This document shows positions 22,208 to 34,652 of a stretch of 64,000 nt of DNA, piece by piece (the first letter of the stretch is position 1; each line of letters starts with the position of its first letter). The position numbers and the translations under genes are program-made. The notes under the pieces are model-generated. The model made no database searches and was not told the origin of the DNA. It worked only from the letters and a program-made list of their open reading frames with translations. The stretch comes from Acheta domesticus (lineage: Eukaryota > Arthropoda > Insecta > Orthoptera > Gryllidae). The DNA is taken from positions 260,316,355-260,380,354 of the forward strand of contig JAHLJT010000631.1 of the NCBI GenBank assembly GCA_031308135.1. The letters are read 5' to 3'.

Positions 22208-23397
22208 TAGAAAAATTTAGCTGAAGTTAGTGCATGCAATGAGAAAATGATGATTTTCAAGGAAGATTCGGAATGTGTCTAACTTGTAACATACAGTTCT
22301 AAAATACTTCAGAGAAAAGTAGAATGACGCAGACTTTAAATATTTGGAATTATGCGTTCAATCTATAATATCATGATCACATCCCCACATCTACCAGCCA
22401 GGTGACGCCACTGATTTAATCAGAGGATGAAGCCCATGCCATCGTTCTAACGAAATTCTGTGGGCGATATTATTTTGCCAATGGAGTCTTCTGTCCATTA
22501 ATACTCTTAAATACTTTACTGGCTCTGTGGAGGAAAGCCATTTTATTGGTTCGTTTTGATATATTTTTTTTTATAAAATTCTGGCCCTCAAGAAAATGTG
22601 CGCAGATAAATTTCTTTCCCCACACGTCATATACAGTTTTTACTGTTTTTTTTGACAAATAAATATCAAATATCAAATAAGAGGAGGTAGTTCATTGTTG
22701 TATCTACGTAAGGACAAAATTTTTGCATTGCGTTTTGATGTATTTAATTTGATATGACACTTTTGTGCTCATGAATCTACCTTATTTATATGATTTTGGA
22801 GTAAAGTAATTGCAGTTTCCAGATTTCTGTGAATACTGTATAATACAGAGTCGTCTGCATATAATGCCAATGATGTGCCATTTGTTGTAGGAAAATCAGA
22901 AATAAATAAATTAAAGAGGATGGGTGAAAGTACAGCTCCTTGTGAGGCAAGAATTGATTTTGGAGATGAAATGTGGTGTTTTAAACGGAAAAGGTGCGAT
23001 TACTTGAAACATTACGAATTAAATCTTGGAGATACTGAGGAATTCCTAAAAGTGAGAGTATGTAAATTAGACCTGGGTGCCAAACTGTATCGAAAGCCTT
23101 TTCGATATCAAGGAAAACTTAACAATTTATTACATCAATTTATAAAATATACAATCGAGCAATCGAGTATATGTGATAGTCTCTATAAGAAAAGAAGTCA
23201 TAGCAACATTTGCTCAGACATCTTAGAAGAATAAATATGGGAAAACTTCTCTACTATAGGTAGTTACTTCGAAGGGTGAAATAAAAGAAAGGGGATGAGG
23301 AACAGTTGGAATTTCTGTTGAAATAGAACTTTGAATTAATGAATCATCAGTATTAAAAGATTCATGCGGTTTAAAAACATTTGCAAAATTGCCTGCA

Positions 23398-23569
23398 AAT
23401 AATATTTCCGTTCTACTATTAGGAAACCGAAAAATTAAGCAAATGTCAAAAAATGTTCTTTGGGCAGCGATAGATGGCAGCTGGCGAGTATGTGTCATTC
23501 GAATTACTAGCAGAGACCAAACGAAGTAAAGAACTAATATGGAAATGTCTGTGCCATTCTGTAGCACCC
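23398..23569 (+). mobile_element. Family X repeat, 3'-terminal fragment
   Basis: Reads 'ttccgttctactattaggaa', 'gatagatggcagctggcgag' and 'gtgccattctgtagcacc', closely matching the end of the 16565-18136 copy. It stops exactly where the next element begins. Confidence 0.75.
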
Positions 23570-23957
23570 CTAAGGTCCGATTAAATTAAGAAGGTGATTG
23601 ACAGTTCTGTGTGACGTCAGGACGCCTCTCCCGTTTCCATGGCAGCTGCCAACCAGAGAGACAAAACGTGACGTGTCAGGTCGCTCAGTTGCCACTGCCG
23701 AACACGGGGAACATTTGAGCATCGCTCAGCGACTTCCCTGCCGCCGCGCCGCCCGCGTTTCTGCCTGTGCTGCGCGCGCAATGTGTACTGTGTTGTGATG
23801 AGTTGCGTTGAGGTTAGGCTTTTACACTTTTACACGTATTTTTTGAAGTGTTTGTTTTCGTGTCCCGGTAACACGTGCTCAGTGGTTTGCGACCTGGCAA
23901 CGTCGCTCCCCTCCACTCACAAATGTCAATCACCTTCTTAATTTAATCGGACCTTAG
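23570..23957. mobile_element. MITE with 34-bp perfect terminal inverted repeats (388 bp)
   Basis: Bases 23570-23603 (starting CTAAGGTCCGATTAAATT) are the exact reverse complement of 23924-23957. The interior is GC-rich and non-coding; the 66-codon ORF at 23598 is composition-driven. Perfect ends imply recent activity. A clear target duplication was not identified, so the superfamily is open. Confidence 0.8.
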
Positions 23958-24089
23958 TTGAATTTATTTTCATGAATGCAGGTGTGCAGCAGTAGTATTA
24001 TTTACGCTCGAATTCGTGTTAATCAGATTTGGAAATATTTAATAACAAATTCAATTTAAAACAAGGTATGAATAAAACTGAAGAAAGTT

Positions 24090-24400
24090 TTAAAAATAGG
24101 AACTCTTGACTCTCTTACACCCACGCCTACTATTTTAAGTAAAAAATAATCTGGTCATTCTATATTCGAGATACACTATTTAGTACCAGAATGGTACAAC
24201 TTTCTATGCACTTTTCGGGTAATTTCGAGTAAACTGGAGATACTTTTTCATGACGCTGTAAACAAGATTTTCTCCAAAACGACTCGTAATGTTTGCTTTA
24301 AACTTTTCATAAGAATAGATTATAAAAGCCGGTTCCTACGGTTCATTTGTCATTTAAATTAAACCTTTTGAATTTTCAAAAATGAAGTGTACTCTTTTTC
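24090..24400 (+). mobile_element. Probable internal family X fragment
   Basis: 'attttctccaaaacgactcg' followed by 'gctttaaacttttcataag' and 'atagattataaaagcc' resembles the 305-bp internal unit of family X. Ends are unclear. Confidence 0.4.
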
Positions 24401-24969
24401 GTAGTTTCCGCTCTTCAGTTGTGTGGTAGCAGTGAAGCCATCTGGCAACGTAGACAGTTGGGGACCATGGCACCCTAAGGAGCCGCGAGTCAGTAAGCAA
24501 ATGTGTAGTCTACAAAATGTGGTTCATGGCACGATGTAATTCATCGGGTACACCACGATGTATTTCACGAGTACATCAGGAGTATCTATCGTATTATACA
24601 GTATACATGCAAGGGAATTACACCGCACTCTTCTCTATGCAGCACAGTTCCGTGTGGCCGCGAGGTGCAATGCTGCCACACTTCTCTGCGTTGTAGGCAT
24701 CCGTACTCTTCCGGACATACATACCTGATCTGTAACATGAAATAAAACAAGATCAGGAAAATCAGCAGTTCGGCGCGCCTTTGGCGTTGTTTACAGCAAT
24801 TTTCTTGTCAGTATTGGCGTTTAGGCCGCTTTGCTGTTTCGGGGTTACCTACTGCAGCATATCTCTCGGTCGCTTGTACGTGGCCGTACATTTCGGCTCG
24901 TACGTAGCTAAGTTTTTCTTAATGTCATTATTCGACACGTTTAATTTTGAATAAAAATTTGAAGATAAA

Positions 24970-25190
24970 TATTTAATGTGCTCTTCGAGGAGCGATATTT
25001 TTAATGCTAAGTGAAGTTAAAAAGATTGTAATGTAACGCGGCGCGCGCCGTATGTTGCGAAGGCAGGCATTTTGAACTATTTGCAACTTGTTTAAACGCA
25101 TGTGCGCCTCTATTCCCCAACTTGGGCAGGCGTAGTCTGTAATGGGCCTACTCATGGCTTTGTAAAGCAGCAGGCTGTTCGCTGTGGACA
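24970..25190 (-). mobile_element. Jockey-like LINE, C-terminal RT fragment
   Basis: A 60-codon minus-strand frame reads 'MSRPITDYACPSWGIEAHMR' then 'LNKLQIVQNACLRNIRRAPR', the conserved stretch following the RT domain of jockey-like elements. The 11-mer AATTACACCGC on either side (24616-24626 and 25211-25221) may be its target duplication. Confidence 0.75.
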
Positions 25191-25221
25191 GTTTGCTTCG
25201 CTTATATAATAATTACACCGC

Positions 25222-26639
25222 GATTACTTAGTTGTTCCATTTTGGTGTATGGTATTGTCATGGTGTAAGATATCTTTCTTACATCGTGGTATTGTTGACT
25301 TATGTATACTCCGCGCACGTTTTTTGATCTCTCATGTTATTACGGGGATGCGAAGGAGTGGGGTGTTCAGTTATTTCGATGGTTAAACTAATGTATCAAA
25401 TATGAAGATAGTTTTCAGTTGCAACATGTAACAGAAACTCTTACATGGAACCAAAACTTCTGTTGGTAATCAGAATGTAGAACAATGATCACTATAATCT
25501 ATTGTTAATAATTTAGTTAATGTTGGGATAGGAATTCCAGTGCTTCAGAAAAGGTATGAAATATTAAAAGTAGCAATAGTGTCGTAAGTTTCTGTACATG
25601 ATTTTTGGGAATGTGATGAAATCTTATTTTTTATTTGTTTAATAGTTATGTGCAGTTCTTTATTAATATGTGAGCTAAACACGACATTTTTTCAGTGTTA
25701 ATGATGTGAGATCAATAGTGAAGGTGTGTACAATATATTGAGAGAAATCAAAGTTTTGATTTTAGTTAAGGATTTATCTCGAGGGGAATGTAGTTTTATT
25801 ATGCAGTAAAAGGCCAGTCTATGTTGAATCGGGGAGGGCGAAGCGTCTCCTCATTAGAGGGTTGCTTGCCGATCTGACAAGTTTCAGTCATAGGCAAGTT
25901 CCGCTTTCATGAGTGGATTGCCATCCCAACTGGTTTTGTTTCATAATAAATTTTACCCTCTTAGGCATTTCTTATTCAGGATTGCACATACGTTAAAATA
26001 CAGTCAAATTTAGCATCATCAAGGTGAGATATACATTGCGACGAATTCAGCATACGAGTGTACATATTCTTGTAAAATGTCAAGTGCACAAGAAAACACA
26101 TTGGGTGAAAATGACACACGTGGCTGTGAAAAATAGTTAACTGTGCGGAGCCTTTGTTGTACTGTATTTATTATGCATTGTGGAGGATATGTATTTCTTT
26201 GCATTGTTATTGTGCAATAATATAGGTTGTGAAATCCTACCTCGACAGTGAATATAGATTGCATAATTCATTCTTGGATGTATTATGAAAGTAACTGACT
26301 GCGTTATTTTAGTAACTATTTATTTACATTTTGTAGAGAAAATTGTAGTTGTAGGAAAAGCAAATCTATTTTATATTGCGACATCCGATGGCGTTTTGCT
26401 TTGGACGCTAATGACGTCATTTCATTTAACCAATGAAAGAACTAAAACGAAGGAGGAAGCCAATTTACACGCCTGAAATTTACACGACGCACATTAAATC
26501 GGACATTCCCACAGCGAGCTTGTTGTCATGGTCACGTACGCATTGGCGCTCGGGTATTAGAAGTGAAATACACTAGCCGATTGAGTGTATTGGTAATGCA
26601 GTAATTCCTTCAATTATACAAGTAATTATATATTCAGAT
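25222..26639. other. Upstream region of the C18orf63 homologue, no gene seen
   Basis: AT-rich. A modestly CpG-containing patch at 26490-26560 may be its promoter. No ORF here looks real. Confidence 0.4.
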
Positions 26640-29600
26640 ATGGAGTTCTTGGTAAATGATTTGCGTATTGTTTTCGTTGGAACACTCGCTCATCCCAAGA
26701 ATTTACATTGCATTGAAGCTTCCATCGATCCTTCGGAAAAACGCCATTCTTCTGCGCAGTCGCTGCATCATGCTCGAATATTGAAATGCAGGTGTAGTAT
26801 TAATGTTATTGATTACTATAAATAAAATTAAATTAACAATAATTATAATAAATCTCTAAAATATTGAAACAGTTATTATTTGGGTATAAAAGCTAATCAT
26901 GCTATTCTTCAGACAGCTAATTTATAATGTGCCGCAAATAATTGCATCTCCTATTGTCGAGACTGAATCTCGGATACACATTGTGATGGAACGAAAGTAT
27001 TTCGATAGTGGGGAGATTAGTGGTATTCTCAACAAAATGAAAATATTGGTGAGTAGGTTTAAAGAAACAGACTCATTCATTGTATATTTAAAACTTAAAT
27101 TAGTAAATAGTATATTCTTTTTTAGGCAAGAGATACAATGTTAGTTTCACATGATATTTTTGAACAATGCTTGCGATATACGCTGGCAACGAAAATTGCA
27201 CCTCTTTGGAATCAAGTTAAAGGCTATTTCGTTTATGGTAGGAGTTTTTTAACAGTAACAGAAGCTCTTCCAGCAGTAAAAGTCGATATTTGTGTAAAAG
27301 GTAAATGTAACCCAACATTTTGACTTTCAATTAGGGTACTTTCAATGTTTATTTACCTTAATGTTTTATTTCAATAGTAATGTTTTCTTATTCAATACAA
27401 CTGATTATACCAAGTAAATGATTTGTACAATACCATGTGCAGATTCTGAAACATTTCTGATAGTTTGGCCTTTGAGACTATTATTGGAGCAGACAAAGCT
27501 AGAAGAATTTGGTGTATCACAGAAGCTAAAACAAGAGTTTACAGTACGGTCTTCATTGAGCATAACAGAAAATCATATCGGAACACAATATGTTAATGTA
27601 CTTCCAACGTAAGTATAGATTATATTTAAAAATAAATATTTGTATATTCATGAAAACTGTGATTATCAGTGAATCATATCATTTTCAGCCTTGAAAGAGC
27701 GCAGATATTGCAAATCTCTCATCACATACCAGAGTCATGTCCTTATAAGTCGTATAAGGAACTGAAACGGCACTGGAAAAACATGGTTCGCGAGACATTT
27801 TCCTTCATTCTGTGTAATAATAACTGTCCATAATGACAAGGATGATGTATTATGTGAATTGTGTATAAGAACAAACCAGTGCATTTTTAATTTAAATATT
27901 TTGTGCAAGTCATTCCAAACACAAAAATGTCGGCACAAAATACTCTACAGGGATATAATTTTATCTTTCAGTATGGCTACCGTCTCCCTGAAGAAGAAGG
28001 TGACATGGTATATTACTCCATTGCATCAGTGAATAGTTCTACAAATCAAGTAATACCATCACTGTGTGTGAGAAATGATCTAATTACGTTGAATCAAATT
28101 AACTCATTTCATATTCTTGAGTGGTTCTACGACACGTTATTGAAGAAAATCCCTACAATGTGTGGACAAAACATTTTCAGTGATAAAAAATTGGCTTACG
28201 TATTTTCTAAGGAAGAGGAACAATTAAATTCAGTAAGTGTATCTTCAGATAATTCAATTAACACAAAATATTACAAATTCTGAAAATATTGCCTTATAAA
28301 TGTATTTCGCAACAATGAAGTCAAATTCGACTTTTGACTTCATTGTTCCCTACTGACAAGTAAAAATTGTTCATTCCCTACTGACAAGTAAAAATCACAT
28401 AAAATAATGCAACAACTATTCACAGGCGGTTCCATAAGTTTCCGGCCCGACCAAGATATCGCTCATCAATGGGAAAACCTGAGCTGTTTATAGCCTTGTC
28501 TTTCATTTTTGTAATACTATAAGTTTGCAATCGACATATCAGCCAGTTTTGTTGAGAGAGATGCTCTTGTGTTGGATGCTGTGCGTGAAATCTCATGGTG
28601 TTTACTTTCTTCACAACAACGCTTCTGGGTTTACTACTCAAATTGCGAAGAATATTGTGAAGGTCTTTGGGTTTAAGGAGTTGGATAATTCACACTACAG
28701 TGCAGCTTCTACTACGTAACAAAACTAAAGAAAAACTTTCGGGGAACAACATTTTCAGACGAGGAAGCAGTTTTTGGCTTGTTTGCCAAAGTTGAGAGTA
28801 TTTTTTCAAAGGTCTAGAAATGTTAATAAACAGATATGAAAAGTGGACTGGAGTAAAGGACGAGAAGTTGAATACTAACGTAATTTTTTCTTTGTATCAA
28901 AAGTAGGAGTTAGTGAGGCCAGAAACTTATGGAACCCATTTCGTAAGTGATGTTTGAACCACATTGCATCTTTGTTTTATTGGGATTGCAGCGAGGACGG
29001 CGTCCCTTGAAGTGTGGTTTTCATTTTTGCCCGAACTTTTTCATACAGTAAAACATTAAATGATTTTGATATACTTTATATTAATAACACTGAAATTCAC
29101 ATTCTTCCCTACGTCATACCATAATTATACAAATGCATTTCAATTTGCTCGCAAAGACCGATTGTCCGCAGAACTGCAAAAACCACGACAGCACTTTTTT
29201 GGAAAGTCTCATTCTTACCTTAGGTCTAATTTTTTATGCTCTTAATGATGATTAAATTGATAATATTAAAAATAGTATCTTAATATTGTGTTTCAGAAAA
29301 ATTAATTCCAATGTAATACCGTCAAAATAATTACCTGGTTTTCAGGACTTATTTTCTGGTCTCTTCCAAGTATCAAATTTAAAAGTCACGGATTTGATAG
29401 AGAGAGAACCTGCAATATTTTATTTGAGTTCAGATAATGATCTGGAACAAAATGTAGACAGAAGTAATTTGGATGAAAGTGAAATAAACGGCCTTGACTT
29501 CAATGAAAAAAAATTAAATAGTGAAATCTTAACTGTTGTAAATAATCTCAGTAATCGGATATCTCCGGGCTCTGAGAATAAAGGAAGGCTTCCTGAGTGT

Positions 29601-32273
29601 ACTTCAAGTCACAAATCAGTAGTCAATTCTGAAGCAAACAAATCATGTTTGATAATTCCAAGAAAACCTCTGCAAGATATCCCTCAAGTTCTGAACCTTA
29701 AAAATATCGATAATTGGCCTACTTCAGTGAGTAGGCCTGAAATAGATGCAAAATCTTTGCCACTGTCTACTAAAAAAAGTATTTATCAGGAAAACTGTGA
29801 AAATGATACTCGTTTTATTCAATCTACACTCTCGCGAATGGCTCTATCAAACCCAAAAATAGAGGGTGTAGTGAGTAGTTCCGCTTCACAAGGAATGCAG
29901 GGTTTTTTCACGTTTCCTGCTCAAAATTTGCTAATGGAACAAACAAGAGTCAATTCTCAGACCTGTCTCACATTTAAGGTACTGTTTACACTCTCGTACG
30001 TAAAAAAACAACTAATGTGATACGTTGTTAATAATTATTAACGCATTTAATAAACAATTTCATTTTAGGATATGCTGTCGTCTGGAAATCAACAAGTCAA
30101 CCTACTTTCCAGCAATGGACATGGAATCGTCCCTGAGAAAGATATAAACCTGAAGAGAGATGCTTCAATGCTTGGACAAAGTAACATACTTGTAAGTTGG
30201 ATTCGAATTTCAACGGTAGTGTATGTATGTCCAAAATGCGTTGCAATTATTACTCAAAGTCAGCACTACTTAATTTTATGACTTCCTTAATCGACTTGGC
30301 TACATGCTATTTATTTTTAGATCACCTTATAGTCGCTCAATTTCTGAATTCCATGTTCTGTAGTGCAGAATTTCATACTTCCTGCAATTGATGAAGTTTT
30401 TAAAATACGTTGATACCATGTGTCAGTATTAGCGTTTCTCGAGTTTGACGCCAGTGAAATTAAACACGTAAAAAATACGTTCATCCGGATGGAATGGGAG
30501 AAAATGGCATTACATTCAAGCAATTCCAACAACGTTAACAAATCCGTCATAGTTTTTGAAAATGTATCACTGATACGATAATAGTCTTCTGCTCTGTCTT
30601 TTAATAATAGTCTTAATTATATTTATTAGTTTTCAGCTTAGAACTATTACGTAAAAGCCATTAAACTCTTTTCGAAATGTTTCTATCACATTTACACATT
30701 CTAATTAGAATCCTGTAGCTTTTATGACTTTGTTGAAAACAAATATTTAACTTTAATAAATTTAATACACTTAATTTAAAAGATATTAGTTTAGGTAATT
30801 TTACACTTGTCTGGTTTCCCATTTATTTATTTTCATATTTATCATGCACTCTAATATGCATTCGTGTGGGTCACAATTAGCATGGCTAGTGATAGAGCGG
30901 TGGTTAATCCGAAAAAAGTTGTATTATCAGCCAACACTTTTCGAGAATTGCGGTTGATCTCACGAGAGGAATAAAACTACAAAATTCAACATCATACGTT
31001 TCCCAAAAAAATATTTCGACGAGTCTTTGTTTACGAAACAGCTTCCTAGTGAAATTCTCAGAGTAGTCAGTAAACTAAAAAATAAATATTCATCTGGTTT
31101 AAATGAATTTCCAGATTGTTCACTAAAAACTTGTGCGCCAGGTTTACTCATATTTTCAATGCTTCTTTATGGGCACAAATACTGCCTTGCTGTTTCAAAA
31201 CAGGAAAAATTAAGTCACTTTTTTAAAATAAGAGAGAACATATTAAAATCAAAATTATCGGTCAATTTCTCTTCTGTAAGTTTCCACAAAATATTGGAGG
31301 GAATTTTCTATATACGAAAGTAAATTTTTGTCAGGAAAAACTAAGCGTTTTCATACTCTCATCATGAGTTAGAAAATAAGAATCTAACAAACAGATCTAT
31401 TTTCTTTTCTTAAAGATTTCTTTTATGAGTATCAATGGATCAAAATGAAGCACCAATTGGTGTATTTTTAGACTCTTCAAAAGCTTTCGACTTATTTAAC
31501 CATAACATTTTGCTTTCAAAATTACTTTCTTATGTAATTCATGTTGCCCTAAATTTGATATCGTCTTACTTCAATCACAAAGAGTAGAAAGTATTGGAAG
31601 GCAGGTAAGTACTGGAAGCGCTGGATGTACATGGGTAAAAACATTTTTCAAAAACGTTATTAATACACAATATTTAATTGGACAACAATTTTCACTAAAG
31701 TAATGGTATATCAATCAAATTAAATAATCGAGATGGAAATTAAGATCTCTTAATTAATGTACACTTTGAATCCCCTCTTCCGAAAACGTTCATCATTCCT
31801 CCCTTTCCCTCTACGATTCACAAATCTACCTCTGAACGAAGAAGTATTTGTTTCGAAATTTGACTTGAATCTAAAAGGGTGTAACTAGATATGAAATGAT
31901 GAACTTGTAAAGCACTTATTTACATGAAAGGAATTAGAATTTTAAGGAATTTGTCGGCAGTGCCACAATCTTGTCGCTAACTAGCACTGTCATATTTAGA
32001 TGAAATTCAGTACACATGGGTTCGTAAATTAACTGTTGTCCTTTTCGTGTGCTTTAGGGTATGGTAAAAAAGAAACCTCGATCTCGCCCGCAAGTGCAAC
32101 TGGATGTGGATGTGGAGCTAGTGGCTCGTAACAACGACCTGCAACGCGTGAATAAAATTACTCTGGTGTACTGGCTTCGTAATAAACTGGTACCATGCAA
32201 AGTAAAAGACAAAAAATCTGATCTCGTTATTAAAGTAATGGAGTATCTTAATCTTCCTCTTGATAAAGTATAA
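26640..32273 (+). CDS. Homologue of human C18orf63 (uncharacterised conserved protein), complete, 9 exons
   Basis: Exons: 26640-26791, 26913-27048, 27126-27300, 27443-27608, 27689-27785, 27972-28232, 29346-29978, 30069-30191, 32058-32273. All join in frame to 652 codons plus stop, close to the human protein's length. The first half aligns with C18orf63: 'RQLIYNVPQIIASP', a 'CLRYTLATKIAPLWN' segment, 'LEEFGVSQKL', 'HIPESCPYKSY' and 'YGYRLPEEEGDM' each have a recognisable counterpart there. The exon 7-8 part is Ser/Asn-rich and probably disordered. The last exon encodes a conserved-looking basic C-terminus. Function is unknown in any species as far as I know. The start is the first ATG after an in-frame stop at 26574. 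Exon 5 ends at a weak donor (ATG|GTTCGC); without splicing there, translation would stop 17 codons later. Introns hold a mariner remnant (intron 6) and a LINE fragment (intron 8). Confidence 0.88.
28428..28936 (+). mobile_element. Mariner-like transposon remnant in intron 6 of the C18orf63 homologue
   Basis: Inverted ends GGTTCCATAAGTTTCCGGCC (28428-28447) and its near-exact reverse complement at 28917-28936. Just inside the right end the plus strand encodes 'FQRSRNV' and, in another frame, 'MLINRYEKWT', resembling the C-terminal end of mariner transposases. The rest of the transposase is deleted. Confidence 0.65.
31010..31570 (+). mobile_element. Non-LTR retrotransposon RT fragment in intron 8 of the C18orf63 homologue
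   Basis: Plus-strand frame from about 31020 reads 'LPSEILRVVSKLKNKYSSGL' (the usual RT entry block). After a frame break, 'GVFLDSSKAFDLFNHNILLS' at 31459-31520 is RT motif A with its catalytic aspartate. Followed by a stop at 31588. No YADD block remains, so it is a short dead fragment. Confidence 0.8.
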
Positions 32274-32488
32274 TACGATAGATTAGATGGAATATTTTCA
32301 TACATTACCGTACGAAAATTATTTCCAGTGTATTTGCTAACCATTTTTTTAGTTATAGCAAAGAAAAGGTTTGTGTTTTATGACTTCAAATGTATTACGA
32401 AGTTGCCCATGTTTATTGGTGAAAGCAATTCTTTAAAAATTGTTACATGTTTGTAATGTATTTTTTGAGTTAATTACTGTTTAGGAGT

Positions 32489-32494
32489 AATAAA
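32489..32494 (+). terminator. Poly(A) signal AATAAA of the C18orf63 homologue
   Basis: Canonical hexamer 216 bases after the stop codon at 32273, in AT-rich 3' sequence. Confidence 0.55.
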
Positions 32495-32499
32495 ATGTT

Positions 32500-34640
32500 A
32501 TCGGCAGTGTTGAAATGAAAAAGAAAAATCTTTAAAGAAGTTCCATAGAAATTGTGTGCCGGTCAGGTTATTCATAAATAATTAAATTTCTAATACACTA
32601 GTAAGATGTTTGCATTTCTTGGGCCCATTCGTCTGTATAATAGACAACTTATGTTTCTTTTCCGAAGATATTCATTCAGAAAAGAGTTAACAAGATTTCT
32701 TCAAATATAATTTGTAATTTTGTGCAAAAATATTTCTTAAGGACAGTAGCAAAACAAACGTTCTTTAAATGAAAATTTATTGTGAGAACCATTGTTCTTC
32801 AGCAATTCAATTCTTATGAGAATATTTTAGAATACTTGACATACATAAATTAGTAATATTTCAGCATATCTTTTTCCTGGATTTGGTTATAACTTCTTAC
32901 AACGTCAATGTAGATAATTCTTCAATATTCTTCTCTGTGGTAACAGTGGACTCATTTGATGTCATGAAAATTGTTCTTAAAAGCTTAATATAATCCCTAT
33001 ATAAGTTATTCCTTTGTATTATAGCCTTTTTTAATATTTTATTGTTCAAAACTCACAAATAGAACTTAATGTAGAAATGCTGTAATTAAAATGTCTTCAT
33101 ATTTTGGAAATTATAGTTTGCCATTAATTGACTATAAAACGTTTATTTTTCGTCAAATGTATCTTCAGTGGAGGAGAGTCTGTTATAACAATATGAAGTA
33201 TATATTTTTTTGGCAAATCTCTGATACATACATTTAACAAATTTGAACAAAGTAATTCGCGTTATAATACCAAAATATTTTTGCTTATTGACTGAGATTA
33301 AAATATTTTTCTATACATATATCTTTGAACCAAGCAAATTTGAGTTCTTCCTACCAAAAATTGGCGGAGTTCTATAAACTGTTTTAATGACTCAAGTAGA
33401 TCTCTGATATGACTAATCCATGTTTGTCCCAATTTTTTAGTAGAACGTAGAAATTATAAAAGAAAACTCAAAACATTCGTATTTTTTCTGTTTTTTCCTC
33501 AAATTCCTCAGAAATTATGCGTTTAATCGAAATGTATATGATTACAAGAATGTAGAGTATTAAATTCTGCACCGATTGAACACCTTGCAATTTGACCAAA
33601 AGATCAAATAGAAACATGCATAAAAGACAACTTTTCACTCTCCGAAAAACACAGTTTCTCTCCGTGAGACGAAATGCCGTGATATATTCTATGCCAGGCG
33701 AAATTTACGCGACGTTTGAATAAACTGCCAACGAATGTGTTGGCCATTGTTGTGACATAGCTGTTGACAATGATAAGATTCTGTTGTCACAAAAGGTAGG
33801 GGAGAGCCGCGGCCAGAGGAAAGGTGAACCTTTCCGTTCCAGCAACGACTTGAGGTGATCATTTCTGTCGTATGTGAGAAAAGTACCGATTCGACAAAGG
33901 GGAAAATTCTCCAACAGAAGGGAAAGCAACTCCCCTGCTGGATGTACGCGCCGCTAGAGCTCTAAAGGAGGTACTGAACTTCTCATCTTCATTTGAAATT
34001 ATGCATTGAAAATATTGTTTCTCTAAGAATTCAGGTTAGGTGGACGTATATTTGATGCATGAAAATTCTCTTTGAAATGACATTTAGTTGAGTGATCAAA
34101 AAAGTGTATTATAGTGACTTAAAATCGAATCATCAGTGAAATTATAATTCAGGAATGTAAATGGCATGACTTTTAATGGAGCAATTAATAATGTTGGAAT
34201 ATTCTGTTGTAGAAAAGTAGACGTTAGAAAAGAAAAGGACTATCTTATGAGTCTTCTATTTGTGGATTTGAATAAATTCCTGCAAACACAGAAAATACGG
34301 AAGCCGCTGACCCTACTGCCGTTACAGAGAGCTATAAGTTTTTGAGTTGTAAATGTTTTAATATGAATAAATAGTGAAATTTAAGAGTTGTTACTCGCAG
34401 GGGGATGATTTCTATGACAAATTATATTTTTGAATGCTATTCTATATTTAGTCTTTTTATTGTTTGGTGGCATATTTTGAACACAATATAATTAAAACGA
34501 CCTAGTATGGTAATTTTCAGTAGCGTGTGGAGTGCTAGAGCAGGTAAAAGCTGATGTTTGCTGATGAGTCAGTTCTTTAAAACCGGGCTATTGTTTACAT
34601 GGAAGTAGAACCATTTAACAATAGCTCGCACCTTTAATTC
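32500..34640. other. AT-rich intergenic DNA, no gene seen
   Basis: No supportable gene. A small GC-richer patch at 33700-33960 holds a palindrome (GGAAAGGT..ACCTTTCC near 33819) and overlapping random ORFs. Confidence 0.45.
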
Positions 34641-34652
34641 AGTATCTTTCAA

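Larger units (their letters stand above)
19322..22413. mobile_element. hAT-type DNA transposon (3092 bp) with 8-bp target duplication
   Basis: The ends are CAGTGGCGTAGGCT (19322) and, reverse-complemented, CAGTGGCGTCACCT (22413). These are short inverted termini of the CAGTGGCG type seen in many hAT elements. Both sides carry the identical 8-mer ATTTAATC (19314-19321 and 22414-22421), and removing the element rejoins a LINE coding strand. I could not read a hAT transposase inside; much of the interior is two further insertions. It is probably a non-autonomous derivative. Confidence 0.85.
19040..23170 (-). mobile_element. Jockey-like non-LTR retrotransposon remnant, split by a 3.1 kb insertion
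   Basis: Minus-strand reverse transcriptase fragments are readable despite frameshifts: 'DIEKAFDTVWHPGLIY' (around 23100), 'PQGAVLSPILFNLFISDF' (around 22930), the catalytic 'YADDS' (plus-strand 22850-22861), and 'MDRRLHWQNNIAH' (around 22480). The text stops at 22422 and resumes at 19313 with 'RPIISYACPI' and 'NTCLKTIVEAPW', the usual C-terminal region of this RT class. The gap is exactly the hAT-type element at 19322-22413. The LINE is dead. Confidence 0.85.
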
